From Natrinema mahii (GTDB taxonomy: Archaea; Halobacteriota; Halobacteria; Halobacteriales; Natrialbaceae), in contig JHUT02000006.1 of assembly GCA_000690595.2 (NCBI GenBank), positions 169,261-233,260 of the forward strand: 64,000 nucleotides of DNA, read 5' to 3'. Under the pieces are notes generated by a model, which worked only from the letters and a program-made list of their open reading frames with translations, was not told where the DNA came from and made no database searches. Of this stretch, positions 8,901-17,407 are shown one piece after another. A program made the translations under genes and the position numbers. Position 1 is the stretch's first letter. Each line of letters starts with the position of its first letter.

Positions 8901-9815
8901 ATGTCACCGACACCCGACGCGATCGATTCGATCCTCCTCCCGACGGACGGCAGCGACGGTGCGCTGGCGGGGGCGAAACGGGGCGCCGATCTCGCCGCGA
9001 TGGCCGACGCGACCGTTCACGTCCTCTCGGCCGTCGACACGTCCGCGATCGAGGACGTCGCATCCGTTCTCGAGTCGGCCGTAGACGACCAGCGAGCCGC
9101 GCTCGAGGCCGACGCCGAGTCGGCCGTCGAATCCGTCTCGTCGATGGTCGGGGACCGGTATCCGGACTGCGAGGTCACGACGGCGACCGAGCGGGGGCGG
9201 CCCTTTCGGGTCATCGATCGCTACGTCGAGGAACACGATATCGACGTCGTCGCGATGGGAACGAAGGGGCGAACGGGTGTCAAACGAGTCGTTCTCGGGA
9301 GCGTCACCGAGAACGTCCTCCGGACCGTCGGGGCTCCGATACTCGTCGTGCCGCCAGCGGCGAGTGACGCGCCGCTCACCGAGGATACCGTCCGGAACGT
9401 CCTCCTGCCGACGGACGGCAGCGACGGTGCGGCGGTCGCCGTCGACTGGGGACTGGCGCTCGCGGCGGCCTTCGACGCGATGACCCACGCGGTCTACTCG
9501 GTCGACACGAGGCGGTTCTCGCCGCAGGCGGAGCCCGGCGAAATCCTCGCCGACCTCGAGCGTCCCGGCGAAGACGCCCTCGAGTCGGTCCGCGAACGCG
9601 CACGAGAACGCGGCTGTAGCCTCACGGGCACCATCGCGACGGGACCGCCGGCACGAGTCGTGCTGGACTACGCCGACGGCAACGATATCGATCTCATCGC
9701 GATGGGGACACACGGCCGGTCGGGGCTCGAGCGACACTTCCTCGGGAGCGTGACCGAAAACGTCGTCCGGAACGCCGAGTTGCCGGTGTTTTGCGTTCCG
9801 ATGAGCGGTGCGTGA
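8901..9815 (+). CDS. tandem (two-domain) universal stress protein
   Basis: 304 residues made of two consecutive Usp domains, about 1-155 and 160-304. Both start with the same phrase LLPTDGSDGA, and both have intact ATP loops (MGTKGRTGVKR..LGS and MGTHGRSGLER..LGS). Fused Usp pairs replace the usual homodimer by an intramolecular one. A TATA-like attaatc lies about 28 nt before the ATG, which supports the start and a separate promoter. Confidence 0.9.
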   Translation: MSPTPDAIDSILLPTDGSDGALAGAKRGADLAAMADATVHVLSAVDTSAIEDVASVLESAVDDQRAALEADAESAVESVSSMVGDRYPDCEVTTATERGRPFRVIDRYVEEHDIDVVAMGTKGRTGVKRVVLGSVTENVLRTVGAPILVVPPAASDAPLTEDTVRNVLLPTDGSDGAAVAVDWGLALAAAFDAMTHAVYSVDTRRFSPQAEPGEILADLERPGEDALESVRERARERGCSLTGTIATGPPARVVLDYADGNDIDLIAMGTHGRSGLERHFLGSVTENVVRNAELPVFCVPMSGA

Positions 9816-9887
9816 GCATCGGCGACGGCTCTGCGGCGGTTCGACCACGGGAACGGTATTATATCGACGGTCGTCGTAGCGGCCGGT

Positions 9888-10316
9888 ATGGGTGAGCGAC
9901 TCCTCGTTGCCTACGACGGGTCAGAACCGGCGAAAGACGCGCTCGAGTACGCGCTCGAGACGTTTCCGGATGCGGACGTCACCGCCCTGTACGTCGTTCC
10001 GGTTCCGGACGGGTACTGGATGGCGTTTCAGGATCCCGAGGATCGGGTGCCGGCCACCGAACGCGGCCGCGATGAGGGACGCGATATCCTCGACGAAGCG
10101 GTCGAGATCGCCGCGGACCACGGCCGCGACCTCGAAACCGAAATCGCGACTGGAAAGCCGGATCAGGAGATTATCGAGTCGGCGACGACGGACGACTACG
10201 AGACGATCGTTATCGGAAGCCACGGCCGCGATCGAATGTCGCGCGTCTTGCTCGGTAGCGTCGCCGAAAAAGTGGTTCGCCGATCACCGATTCCAGTCAT
10301 CGTCGCCCGGGACTGA
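9888..10316 (+). CDS. universal stress protein
   Basis: A 142-residue Usp with an intact ATP-binding loop (IGSHGRDRMSRVLLGSVAEKVV) and a standard N-terminus (LLVAYDGSEPAKDALEYAL). The promoter gtattatatc at about 9856-9865 lies 27 nt before the ATG, indicating a leaderless monocistronic mRNA. It is the last member of the Usp cluster. Confidence 0.9.
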   Translation: MGERLLVAYDGSEPAKDALEYALETFPDADVTALYVVPVPDGYWMAFQDPEDRVPATERGRDEGRDILDEAVEIAADHGRDLETEIATGKPDQEIIESATTDDYETIVIGSHGRDRMSRVLLGSVAEKVVRRSPIPVIVARD

Positions 10317-10513
10317 CTCGGGCGACCGTTCCCCTCGGAACCGACTCGCGTCGCGGACGGCGCTTGCGAGAGTGACGCCCGTCGGTCGACCGAGGACGGC
10401 CGGCCATCGACCGACGTAGGAGTGTGCCGTCAGCGCCGACCGCGGACCCCGACGTTCCAACCCGGCGGAAAGTAGCAGCGTCTTTATATGAACTCTCGGC
10501 GAATCGTCAGTTC

Positions 10514-11587
10514 ATGGAGCCCATCGAAATCGGCGTTCGGTTGGTCGCCGGCATCGCTCTCATTCTGGCGAACGCCTTCTTCGTCGCGATCGAGTTCGCG
10601 CTCACTCGCGTTCGACAGTATCCCGAGTCGGAGTTCGACGAACCGGGGCTGCGACGCGCGTGGGAAATGACCAACGAACTCGAGATCTATCTGACCAGCT
10701 GTCAGGTGGGCATCAGCGGGACGAGCATCGCCGTCGGCATCATCGCCGAACCGGCCCTCGCGACGATCATCCGTCCCGTCTTCGAGAACACCGCACTCGC
10801 CTCCGCGGGCGCCGGTGCCGTCCTCGCGTTCGTCATCATCAACCTCCTTCATCTCACCCACGGCGAACAGACGCCGACCTACCTCGGCGTCGAGCGAACG
10901 AAGTTCGTCGCGAGGTACGGGGCCACCCCGCTGTACTGGTTCGCGAAACTCCTCTCGCCCGTGATCTGGTTCGGAGACGCCGTCGCGAAGTGGACGCTAC
11001 ACCGGTTCGGGATCGAGATGACCGGTGCGTGGCTCGAGACCGAGACGGAGATCATCGAAACGCGCGCCGAACTCCGGAACCGGCTCGCGTCGGTCCTCGA
11101 GCAGGGCGACGTCCCGGACGATCGCCGGGAGGAGATCATCAACGCCCTGACCGTCGGCGACCGGCCGGTCGAGGAGGAGATGACGCCCGTCGAGGACGTC
11201 ACCTTCCTCTCGACGACGGCTTCCACCGCGGAGAACGTCGATCGGATCGGCTCGAGCCCGCACACCCGGTTTCCGCTGATCGAGGAGACGCCCGAGTCGT
11301 TCGTCGGCATCGTCTACGCCCCGACGGTCGTCGACCGAATCGACGACCTGCGAAACGGCGACGCGTCCGTTGCCGACATCGCGACGCCGCCGATGACGCT
11401 GCCCGCCGACATGCACGTCAGCGACGCGATCGACGAGCTACAGGCGGCACAGCAGGAACTCGCGCTCGTCGAAGCCGATGGGACCGTCGTCGGGCTACTG
11501 ACGGCGACCGATGCCCTCGAGGCACTGGTCGGGGATTTCGAGGACCCCCTCGTCGCGAACGACGGCTTGCTGCAGGGCCGTCCGTGA
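10514..11587 (+). CDS. CNNM/DUF21 membrane protein with CBS pair
   Basis: 357 residues. The N-terminal transmembrane DUF21 domain (about 1-170) includes GIALILANAFFVAIEFALTRVR and the SCQVGISGTSIAVGIIAEPAL segment; a CBS-type regulatory pair follows (VEEEMTPVEDVTFLS.. and MTLPADMHVSDAIDEL..). Family members (CorC/CNNM/HlyC-type) are linked to Mg2+ or Na+ handling. ATG 10514 is chosen because TCTTTATATG at 10481-10490 is a TATA element about 25-30 nt upstream. An in-frame GTG further upstream would place that TATA inside the gene. Confidence 0.82.
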   Translation: MEPIEIGVRLVAGIALILANAFFVAIEFALTRVRQYPESEFDEPGLRRAWEMTNELEIYLTSCQVGISGTSIAVGIIAEPALATIIRPVFENTALASAGAGAVLAFVIINLLHLTHGEQTPTYLGVERTKFVARYGATPLYWFAKLLSPVIWFGDAVAKWTLHRFGIEMTGAWLETETEIIETRAELRNRLASVLEQGDVPDDRREEIINALTVGDRPVEEEMTPVEDVTFLSTTASTAENVDRIGSSPHTRFPLIEETPESFVGIVYAPTVVDRIDDLRNGDASVADIATPPMTLPADMHVSDAIDELQAAQQELALVEADGTVVGLLTATDALEALVGDFEDPLVANDGLLQGRP

Positions 11588-11702
11588 CTCCGGGGGAGAT
11601 CGCCACGGCCGCTCCTCTCGCCGCCCGTCGGCCACTGCTATCAGACGAGATCGAACTGGATTCCGCCAACAGGCGTCGCTTTTCGACTCGGATTCGGAGA
11701 AC

Positions 11703-11743
11703 TGCTCCGACGGGGGATTCGACCCCTGATCATTGCCTCGAGG
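11703..11743 (-). repeat. degenerate tRNA-Glu 3'-half remnant (possible att site)
   Basis: On the minus strand this reads as anticodon-stem, variable loop, T-arm and acceptor 3' strand of tRNA-Glu. It keeps the TCGGAGCA end and a T-loop TCGAATC flanked by four G and four C. The 5' half of the tRNA is missing. It closely resembles, in the same orientation, the better preserved remnant at 54841-54887. Such 3' halves are normal products of tRNA-targeting integrases. Confidence 0.55.
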
Positions 11744-12689
11744 ACGCGTGTCGGTTGTCGCATCGTGCCAGCCGGCGAAGGCGTGGAGCCAGGATTCAGC
11801 TGTTGCGAGTTTTGCGCGACTGAAATAGTTTGGAAGTAGAAAGGTATAGCGATTCATATCGTGAAAGACACGTTTAACAGCGTTCCGATTGCCATGTTTC
11901 TCGTCTCGGAATCGGAGTCCGGATCGACGGAGTGCAGTCCGGATATTTTTCCGCCACCGACGAGAGACACGGTATTCTCGACGCCGGATCTCTCGGTCAG
12001 TTCATGTGACGCAGTTCCCAGAGAGCGGATATAGTTGTCGAAAAGAGCCGTACGTGGCGTACTACGTTCGATTTTGGAGCGACGGCGGCAGACAGCAGTA
12101 CTGTCGATCGACGCTCCGAATCGCCGCCTCGTCGAGCGAACCATGATTCGATGACACATCGATGGCGGGCCGCAACTCACATTTTCGCCCCCACTCGTGA
12201 ACGACTTCCCGCGATCGTTTGGAGTTTAAACATATACTTTTCGAACTGTAGATGAAAGCGATAGGTAGGGTGATAGAGCCGAAGATCCACACCTTCAACG
12301 GATGTGGTATCTACTCACACTCTACAACTGTGTTCTGGCACTGCCCGTTACCAGCAACACGGGACGTTCTACAACCACAGAACCGCCCCGATCCGCTCTC
12401 GGATCGCTTCTCGATCCGTACGTCCCGCGAAGCCGTCGTTTCTCTCCGTTCTCGAGTACCGCCCCTTCGAGCCGAACGGACCGATCGCGGGGGCTCCCGT
12501 CGTCGCTCGAGTCCCCGTCGATTGTGTCTGGTCGATCACTCGTTCGACACCGGGATTCCAGTGAGCGATTCACGCGATCACTTCGAGAGCGGTGTGTCCG
12601 ATGGATCCCCGTCAGTAGCACCGAAGCCGATTTCGTTCCGACTGCTCACCCAACGCCGGTCTTTCTCCCGCTGTGTTGAGTGTGGCCAC
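11744..12689. other. intergenic region, no confident gene
   Basis: The only coding-like part is on the minus strand, 11854-12180. Its C-terminal half (ELTERSGVENTVSLVGGGKISGLHSVDPDSD in two consecutive pieces, ending LLNVSFTI) has haloarchaeal-like composition, but its N-terminal half does not. I recognise no family, so it may be a decayed gene end. Between about 12245 and 12689 I see nothing convincing. Confidence 0.25.
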
Positions 12690-12745
12690 TTTGACCTCCT
12701 CACGGCTAAAGCCGTGGGCTTTCGCCTCGAATCTCTGTAAGGAGC
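12690..12745. mobile_element. IS200/IS605-type end remnant with hairpin
   Basis: A perfect hairpin CACGGC-TAAA-GCCGTG at 12701-12716, flanked by 'gacctcct' and 'gggctttcgcctcg', resembles the termini of haloarchaeal TnpB-bearing (IS1341-type) elements as I remember them. No transposase remains next to it. A similar sequence style recurs at 28055-28080. The call rests on hairpin and flank resemblance only. Confidence 0.3.
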
Positions 12746-12847
12746 CGACAGCCCAGTCGCAGGAGTCGTGTCTTCCCGTGGCGAACTCGAGAAAGGCCGA
12801 ACGTACCGCCTCAGTCCCCCAGCGGCAGGGAACTGAATCCGACTCTC

Positions 12848-13651
12848 TCAGGGCAGGCCGTCGCGCAGCGCCTCGACATCGTCGGGGTCGTGGCCGCAGT
12901 ACACGTCGGCGTCGGTTCGGCGCTCGATCTCCTGTACGCGGTGGAGGCTCTCCTCCCAGTGGCGCTTGCTCCAGAGCAGTTCCCCGCCCATCGGGTGTTC
13001 CTCGACGTAGTTGGCTCGCGTGTACGCCTGATCGCCAGTGAACACGACGGTCCCGTATCCGTCGATGTCGATACGCGTGCCCATCACGCCCGGGGTGTGG
13101 CCCGGTAGGTGGAGAAACTCGACGTCCTCGAAGTGGGTCTCGGTATCGCCGTGGACGATCTGCCAGTTGAGGTCGTGATCGAAGTCCGTGGGCACGTACG
13201 CGCTCGAGCCCTGGTCGGTCTTGGCGGAGTAGTAGGCGTATTTTATCTCCTGCTCGTGGACGAACACCGGGACGTCGGTGCCGGCAAAGCGATGCAGGCT
13301 CCCCGCGTGATCGAGGTGGAGGTGTGTCTGGACCACGGCGTCGATGTCGTCGACGCTGTACCCGACGTCCTCGAGCGCGTCGGGGAGCGGATGCTCGTCG
13401 GCGTCGTGGTGTTCGAATGCGGCGTACAGTTCCGCTGGCCAGTAGCCGTCGCCGCACTCGGGGTGGGACCCGGTGTCCCAGAGGATGGTCGCCTCGGGGT
13501 GGTCGATAACGAGGTTATACACCGGCCCCTCGATCATCTCTACGTCCGGATTCGGGTCGACGGCCGATCCCATCGTCTCGTTTTCGATGAGGAAGTTCCG
13601 GTCGGTTCGGATCGATCCCCGATCGACAAGACTGATGGTAGCATCTACCAT
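12848..13651 (-). CDS. metallo-beta-lactamase fold hydrolase (lactonase-like)
   Basis: 267 residues with the metal site THLHLDHAGS (HxHxDH), a later metal histidine in LHLPGHTPG, the bridging aspartate in FTGDQAY and the final metal histidine in YCGHDPDD. This pattern matches the N-acyl-homoserine-lactonase-like branch; the physiological substrate in an archaeon is unknown. ATG 13651 is supported by GGAGA five bases upstream. An in-frame extension of 28 codons lacks homology-like sequence. The gene is divergent from an acyl-CoA synthetase, so both may act on acyl compounds under shared control. Confidence 0.8.
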   Translation of the reverse strand: MVDATISLVDRGSIRTDRNFLIENETMGSAVDPNPDVEMIEGPVYNLVIDHPEATILWDTGSHPECGDGYWPAELYAAFEHHDADEHPLPDALEDVGYSVDDIDAVVQTHLHLDHAGSLHRFAGTDVPVFVHEQEIKYAYYSAKTDQGSSAYVPTDFDHDLNWQIVHGDTETHFEDVEFLHLPGHTPGVMGTRIDIDGYGTVVFTGDQAYTRANYVEEHPMGGELLWSKRHWEESLHRVQEIERRTDADVYCGHDPDDVEALRDGLP

Positions 13652-13774
13652 GGTATCTCCTAACTCTAGTTTCGCTGTTAAACCTTTCTCCGATTTGTCA
13701 CCGCACCTTTTTGTTACCGTCCATCTATGTGTCACTCGTTACCTTACAGAACGAGTGGATCACCGGAGGAAACA

Positions 13775-13801
13775 ATGCTACGAGATCACAGACTCCCATG
13801 A
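13775..13801 (+). CDS. possible 8-codon leader peptide (uORF)
   Basis: GGAGGA at 13765-13770 is a strong Shine-Dalgarno sequence for the ATG at 13775, which encodes MLRDHRLP and a TGA overlapping the next gene's ATG in an ATGA arrangement. The acyl-CoA synthetase ATG itself has no SD. The uORF may therefore feed ribosomes into it by termination-reinitiation. Nothing shows that the peptide itself has a function. Confidence 0.4.
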   Translation: MLRDHRLP

Positions 13802-15480
13802 CACGAGGACGACGCTTGGACGCGTATCACTTCTACGAGGACGACTGGGACAGCTACGAGCAGTTACGGGAGGCGTTCGAGTGGGACGTGCCCGACCGGT
13901 TCAACATGGCGACGTATCTGTGCGACCGGTGGGCCGACGACAAGAGCCGCGTCGCGCTGTTCGCCGAAGATGCGGCGGGCACCGAGGAGACGTACACGTT
14001 CTGGCAGCTGCGAAACGTGACGAACCGGCTGGCGAACTACCTGCGGGCACGGGGCGTCGAGGCCGGCGACCGCGTGGGCGTGAACGCACCACAGCGGCCG
14101 GAGACGGTGTTCGCCCATCTCGCCGTCTGGAAACTCGGTGCGATGTCGGTCCCTCTCTCGACGCTCTTTGGCCCCGACGCCGTCGAGTATCGCCTCGACG
14201 ACTGCGACGCCGTCGCGGCCGTCGTCGACGAGTCCAATATCGAGAACGTCCGGGAGGCCTGCACGTCGCTGCCGACCCTCGAGACCACGCTGACCGTCGG
14301 CGACGTAACGCCGGACGAGGCGGCCGGTGAAGTGGCCTTCTGGGACGCCATCGACGACCACTCGCGGGAGTTCGACACCGTCGAGACGGCCGCCGAGGAC
14401 GACGCCATCCTCATCTATACGTCCGGGACGACCGGCGATCCGAAGGGCGTGCGCCACGCCCATCGGCTGGTACTCGGCCACCTGCCGCTTTTCGTCACCA
14501 CCTTCGGGAACATGGACCTCCAGGAGGGCGACGTGTTCTGGACGCCCGCCGAGTGGGCCTGGATCGCCTCCCTGTTCGACGTGGTGATGCCCGCGCTCTA
14601 CTACGGGAAGCCGGTCGTCGCCTACAACGGCGGGCAGTTCGACCCCGCGGCGGCGTTCCGACTCATCGAACGGTACGGCGTCTCGAACTTCTTCGCCCCG
14701 CCGACCGCGCTGCGCATGATGATGCAAGTCGACGACACCGACCGGTTCGACGTAGGGACGCTCAGAACCATCGCCAGCGGTGGCGAGTCGCTGGGCCAGT
14801 CCATCGTCGACTGGGCACAGGACACCTTCGGGGACACCGCCGTCCACGAGGGCTACGGGCAGACCGAGGCGAACATGCTCGTCGGCGACTGCACCGCCCT
14901 GACGGAGTTCCGCGAGGGCTATATCGGCCGCGCCGGCCCCGGTCACGAGGTGGCCATCGTCGATCCCGAAACTGCCGAACCGACCGTCGAAACGGGCGAG
15001 AGCGGCGAAATCGCCGTTCGCTACGAGGACAACCCCGTCTGCTTCGTAGAGTACTGGAACAAACCGGAGAAGACGGCGGGCAAGGTGCGAAACGGCTGGC
15101 TGCTCACCGAGGACCTCGGGCGGATGGACGAGGACGGCTACGTGGCGTTCGTGGGGCGGAAAGACGACGTGATCATCTCCGCGGGCTACCGCATCGGCCC
15201 GGAAGAAGTCGAGGACAGCGTCGCCGGCCACGAGGCCGTCGCCGACGCCGCGGTGATCGGCGTCCCCGACGACGAGCGCGGGGAGGTGCCGAAGGCGTTC
15301 GTGGTGTTGACCGCCGACGCCGAACCGAGCGACGACCTGCGAGCGTTGATCCGCCAGCACGTCCGCGACCGCCTTGCGAAGTACGAGTACCCGCGCGACA
15401 TCGAAGTCGTCGACGAACTTCCGAAGACCGCCACCGGCAAAGTCCGTCGGGCCTCGCTGCGAGACCGCGAGGGAATCTGA
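13798..15480 (+). CDS. AMP-forming acyl-CoA synthetase
   Basis: 560 residues of the acetyl/medium-chain acyl-CoA synthetase family: acid + ATP + CoA to acyl-CoA. The adenylation P-loop is YTSGTTGDPKGV, motif A5 is GYGQTEAN, the hinge and AMP-ribose aspartate region is LLTEDLGRMDEDGYVAFVGR, and the catalytic lysine lies in PKTATGKVRRASL. Spacing between motifs is normal and the protein is complete. The frame is open for 29 further codons upstream, but MTRGRRLDAYHFYED fits the family's N-terminus and its ATG overlaps the stop of a short leader ORF. Confidence 0.9.
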   Translation: MTRGRRLDAYHFYEDDWDSYEQLREAFEWDVPDRFNMATYLCDRWADDKSRVALFAEDAAGTEETYTFWQLRNVTNRLANYLRARGVEAGDRVGVNAPQRPETVFAHLAVWKLGAMSVPLSTLFGPDAVEYRLDDCDAVAAVVDESNIENVREACTSLPTLETTLTVGDVTPDEAAGEVAFWDAIDDHSREFDTVETAAEDDAILIYTSGTTGDPKGVRHAHRLVLGHLPLFVTTFGNMDLQEGDVFWTPAEWAWIASLFDVVMPALYYGKPVVAYNGGQFDPAAAFRLIERYGVSNFFAPPTALRMMMQVDDTDRFDVGTLRTIASGGESLGQSIVDWAQDTFGDTAVHEGYGQTEANMLVGDCTALTEFREGYIGRAGPGHEVAIVDPETAEPTVETGESGEIAVRYEDNPVCFVEYWNKPEKTAGKVRNGWLLTEDLGRMDEDGYVAFVGRKDDVIISAGYRIGPEEVEDSVAGHEAVADAAVIGVPDDERGEVPKAFVVLTADAEPSDDLRALIRQHVRDRLAKYEYPRDIEVVDELPKTATGKVRRASLRDREGI

Positions 15481-15844
15481 CGTCCGCGAGTGAGGGCTTC
15501 AGGAGTCGAACAGCGGCAAAAAGCCCCGCTGGCGGCCCACGGCTTCGCCGGCTCCGCGTCGACCACCGCGGGGGCGAGATACCCGTGTTTATCCTCGGGG
15601 TAACCGGATGCGTGGAGTGAGCCCCCTTCGTGAACTCTCCCGATATTTCCTCGAGCGACCCATCGAGCGAGCGACTGTCGTTCTTGAACGATCGCAGCGG
15701 CTGTCTGGTCAAAAGATCGCTGTCGAGACGGTCCTGCCGGCAGTCGGTGTCTTCCGAGACGCTCCACGGGACGATCCGGCCCCCAGTCGGAGTTTCACGA
15801 CGAATCCGACGTTCTTCGACTAACAGCGTCGCCTGTTGGGCCTG
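15481..15844. other. convergent intergenic region, no gene seen
   Basis: Lies between the 3' ends of the acyl-CoA synthetase and the poly-gamma-glutamate ligase. GC-rich dyads around 15520-15560 (gcggcccacggcttcgccgg) could end transcription. Open frames here have shadow-like Arg/Ser-rich composition. Confidence 0.3.
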
Positions 15845-17407
15845 CTACCGTGGCGCTTTTGCCCGTCGTTCGATCGATGATTGCATCTCACGCATGAACT
15901 CGTCTACCGTGTTCCCCATAAGAATAACCGGCCGCCCCTCGGCGAGCAAGTCAGTTAGGACCCGTTCTGGGTCTGCCCTCGGGCTGTGGCGCTCGGTCGG
16001 CACATCGATGTTTTCGGCGAATGCCCGTGTGTTAGCCCCGCCAGCGTGCGCTTCGGTGATCAAGTCGCGCTCAAAAAGCAATTCGATATACTGCGCAAAT
16101 GACGCCGTACGCCCCCGTCGATCCCTTCGGAGGTACACAAATGGCGTGATATATTCGTCATCGACAAGCATCCGTCGCACCATCTCCGTGCTTTCGACGT
16201 CATTTACTTCGGCAGCATTGAAAACACGCCCCCCTTCGACTGCGATCCACGTCGGTTGGATCGAACTGAGAAATGAGTCCATCTCGTCAGTTGGAAGCGG
16301 CCGTTCACCAACGGCGTCTAACACTGCATCGACTGCATGAATCGTTTCGGCACCGATCAGTCCTTCGTGTTCGTCGGGAATCTCAACCTGCTCAATCGTC
16401 CCTCCCCGACGTTCTATCTCTTTCTGCATATATTCGTGCAAGACTGGGTGTTGCTCACCGCTTACGACGTGTGTCCCCGCCGGGACCGACCGCGCAAACG
16501 AGCGTGCGAGGTCCGTCCGAGTTTTCCCGAGGGTATCTGTGTGATCCTGACGGACGTTTGTTAACACGATAATATCCGGATCGGTCAGCCGCTGGTTGAA
16601 TAACCGTGTCGTATATTCCGTGATCCCCTGATTCTCGAAGATTGCGACGTCGTCGGGTTCGTATGCATCAAGTTCGGGGACGAACTCGGCGATAAGACTG
16701 ATATTCTCGTAGAGCGTCGTTCGAGGGCCCCGTCGTTCGATCGGGTGAACCTCACCGTTGTGGATCAGCAGCGGATGGTTGCCGGTGATCTTCGTGAGCG
16801 TGTCATATCCCCGACGGTTGAATACGTCGTCGAGCCGTTGGGTAGTTGACGATTTGCCACGAGTACCCGAGACGACAATCTGGGTATCGATTCGGTCGAG
16901 GATCTTGCGATGCCGGATACCCCTTGTTACTTCACTCACCAGCCCCGTCAAACTCGACGCACCGACTTCGATTGGGTTCGGACCGGCCTTCCACTCATAT
17001 TCGGCCCCAACCAAAAACATCGGGAGCGCCCCCGCCGCATAGTCGAGGAACTGTTCCGATGCGGACTGTGCCGATGCTTCTGTCGGGAAGCGATCGGCAC
17101 TGTGTCCCAGTACCGCGTTTGCGATTTGGAGCCGCCAAACCCAGTTGTTTCTCCCCTCCGGGAATTCTCCCGCCGGTGTAGGTTCTCGTTCGACGATGAT
17201 CTCGGGTGCGTCGATGTCGGTATCCGGGAACGACTGTTCGCTTCCCGATAGTTCGGCAACGGCGGCCCGAACTAAATCAACCGCTTCACGTGCCGCTCGA
17301 GACGTATCGTAGTGACGACTACCGGTTGCGAGTACCCCCGCTGGCTCTCGAAGGCGCCATGACCAGCCGAACCCGCGGCCATAAATCTCGAAGGCCGTCC
17401 GGCTCAT
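15845..17407 (-). CDS. capB: poly-gamma-glutamate synthase CapB/PgsB with N-terminal YegP-like repeats
   Basis: 520 residues. The Mur-ligase-type core starts with the P-loop VVSGTRGKSSTTQRL at about residue 190, followed by TKITGNHPLL, the ENQGITEYTTRLFNQRL block and VLTNVRQDHTDTLG. These are CapB/PgsB features: ATP-dependent gamma-linkage of glutamates for a capsule or released polymer. Unusually, residues 1-120 read as two DUF1508/YegP-like repeats (FEIYGRGFGWSWRLREPAG.. and a second around NNWVWRLQIANAVLGHS). The gene overlaps capC by ATGA, so the two are translationally coupled. No capA/pgsA or capD-like gene is in the window. Confidence 0.85.
   Translation of the reverse strand: MSRTAFEIYGRGFGWSWRLREPAGVLATGSRHYDTSRAAREAVDLVRAAVAELSGSEQSFPDTDIDAPEIIVEREPTPAGEFPEGRNNWVWRLQIANAVLGHSADRFPTEASAQSASEQFLDYAAGALPMFLVGAEYEWKAGPNPIEVGASSLTGLVSEVTRGIRHRKILDRIDTQIVVSGTRGKSSTTQRLDDVFNRRGYDTLTKITGNHPLLIHNGEVHPIERRGPRTTLYENISLIAEFVPELDAYEPDDVAIFENQGITEYTTRLFNQRLTDPDIIVLTNVRQDHTDTLGKTRTDLARSFARSVPAGTHVVSGEQHPVLHEYMQKEIERRGGTIEQVEIPDEHEGLIGAETIHAVDAVLDAVGERPLPTDEMDSFLSSIQPTWIAVEGGRVFNAAEVNDVESTEMVRRMLVDDEYITPFVYLRRDRRGRTASFAQYIELLFERDLITEAHAGGANTRAFAENIDVPTERHSPRADPERVLTDLLAEGRPVILMGNTVDEFMREMQSSIERRAKAPR

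Noticed and set aside
12612..13457. Minus-strand frame overlapping the lactonase-like gene
   Set aside because: Arg/Pro-rich shadow; the real gene in the other frame has every metal ligand.
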